Below, piece by piece: positions 32,763-32,861 of a stretch of 32,861 bases of DNA. The stretch covers positions 1 through 32,861 of the IMG/VR virus record IMGVR_UViG_3300028844_004575. The stretch is one strand, 5' to 3'. Under the pieces are notes generated by a model. The model saw only the letters and a program-made list of their open reading frames with translations. It ran no database searches and was not told where the DNA came from. A program made the position numbers and the translations under genes. The stretch is from a virus. Position 1 is the stretch's first letter. Each line of letters begins with the position of its first letter.

Positions 32763-32861
32763 TATTTCAACTCCTCTAATTCTCGTCTAAGTTCATCGAT
32801 TTGTTTTTGTTGTTCTTTTATAGACTCTATTAGTAATGGAACTATCTTATCATATTTGACT
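32762..32861 (-). CDS. C-terminal end of a tail fibre with S74-type intramolecular chaperone (partial)
   Basis: The frame is open from the window edge to the TAA at 32764-32762 (32 codons). It encodes VKYDKIVPLLIESIKEQQ followed by a charged helix ending ELEELK. The pattern (Y-IVPLLIESIKEQQKxI-ELR) is the trimeric coiled-coil end of the peptidase S74 chaperone found at the C-terminus of phage fibres and endosialidases, which is cleaved off after the trimer folds. The rest of the gene, including the cleavage Ser, lies beyond 32861. Confidence 0.8.
   Translation of the reverse strand, partial: VKYDKIVPLLIESIKEQQKQIDELRRELEELK

Noticed and set aside
1-32861. CRISPR array, insertion sequence, integrase, attachment site or toxin-antitoxin pair
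   Set aside because: No spaced direct repeats, transposase or integrase motifs, or matching gene pairs were seen on either strand.

Overview
The window reads as part of the genome of an uncultivated, T4-like contractile-tailed phage (myovirus), probably marine. Every gene I can support lies on the minus strand, packed with 1-35 nt overlaps or short gaps, and the DNA is AT-rich. No gap exceeds about 165 nt, so there is no long empty stretch. I see no tRNA, rRNA, CRISPR array, insertion sequence, integrase or attachment site.

Right to left, in the direction of transcription: (1) 32861-31712 is a fibre region, with the C-terminal tail of a fibre carrying an S74-type chaperone end, a small Gly/Ser-rich fibre-like protein and an 81-aa protein. 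(2) 31644-28424 is an unusual two-gene unit: a five-bladed beta-propeller glycosidase/phosphorylase-like protein translationally coupled to a 735-aa TPR / radical-SAM / SPASM-like / 2-oxoglutarate-oxygenase-like fusion. (3) 28407-14231 is the tail module in canonical contractile-tail order: coiled-coil protein, sheath, terminator, tube, holin-like membrane protein, gp26-like chaperone/hub protein with an apparently frameshifted extension, small protein, tape measure, large baseplate protein, LysM protein, hub-like protein and a very large baseplate-region protein. (4) 14219-13338 is a structural-looking protein with a Thr-Gln repeat tail. (5) 13277-3977 is nucleotide metabolism and replication: ThyX, a 2OG-Fe(II) oxygenase, a reduced family A DNA polymerase, a possible PD-(D/E)XK nuclease-like protein, a 137-aa protein, gp32-like SSB, a RecA-type recombinase, an RNase H/FEN-type 5' nuclease, a small basic protein and a gp41/DnaB-type helicase. 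(6) 3909-1894 encodes a B12-dependent (class II) ribonucleotide reductase, followed at 1821-1 by the first 607 codons of a TonB-dependent outer-membrane receptor with signal peptide, carboxypeptidase-regulatory-like domain and plug.

Host: the TonB receptor architecture is typical of the FCB group (Bacteroidota, Marinisomatota/SAR406 and relatives), so I infer a Gram-negative host of that kind; this is inference only. ThyX and the reductase supply dTTP and deoxynucleotides; helicase, polymerase, SSB, recombinase and 5' nuclease make a T4-style replisome and recombination set; the tail genes build a contractile tail of roughly 80 nm if the 529-aa tape measure follows the usual 1.5 angstrom per residue rule.

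The most interesting points are the rSAM/2OG fusion with its beta-propeller partner in the tail region, the phage-borne TonB receptor beside a cobalamin-dependent reductase, a start-less open frame at 23751-23984 that fits a +1 programmed frameshift in a tail assembly chaperone, a polymerase with degenerate exonuclease domain and altered motif C, and a shared AT-rich motif upstream of tail-region genes.
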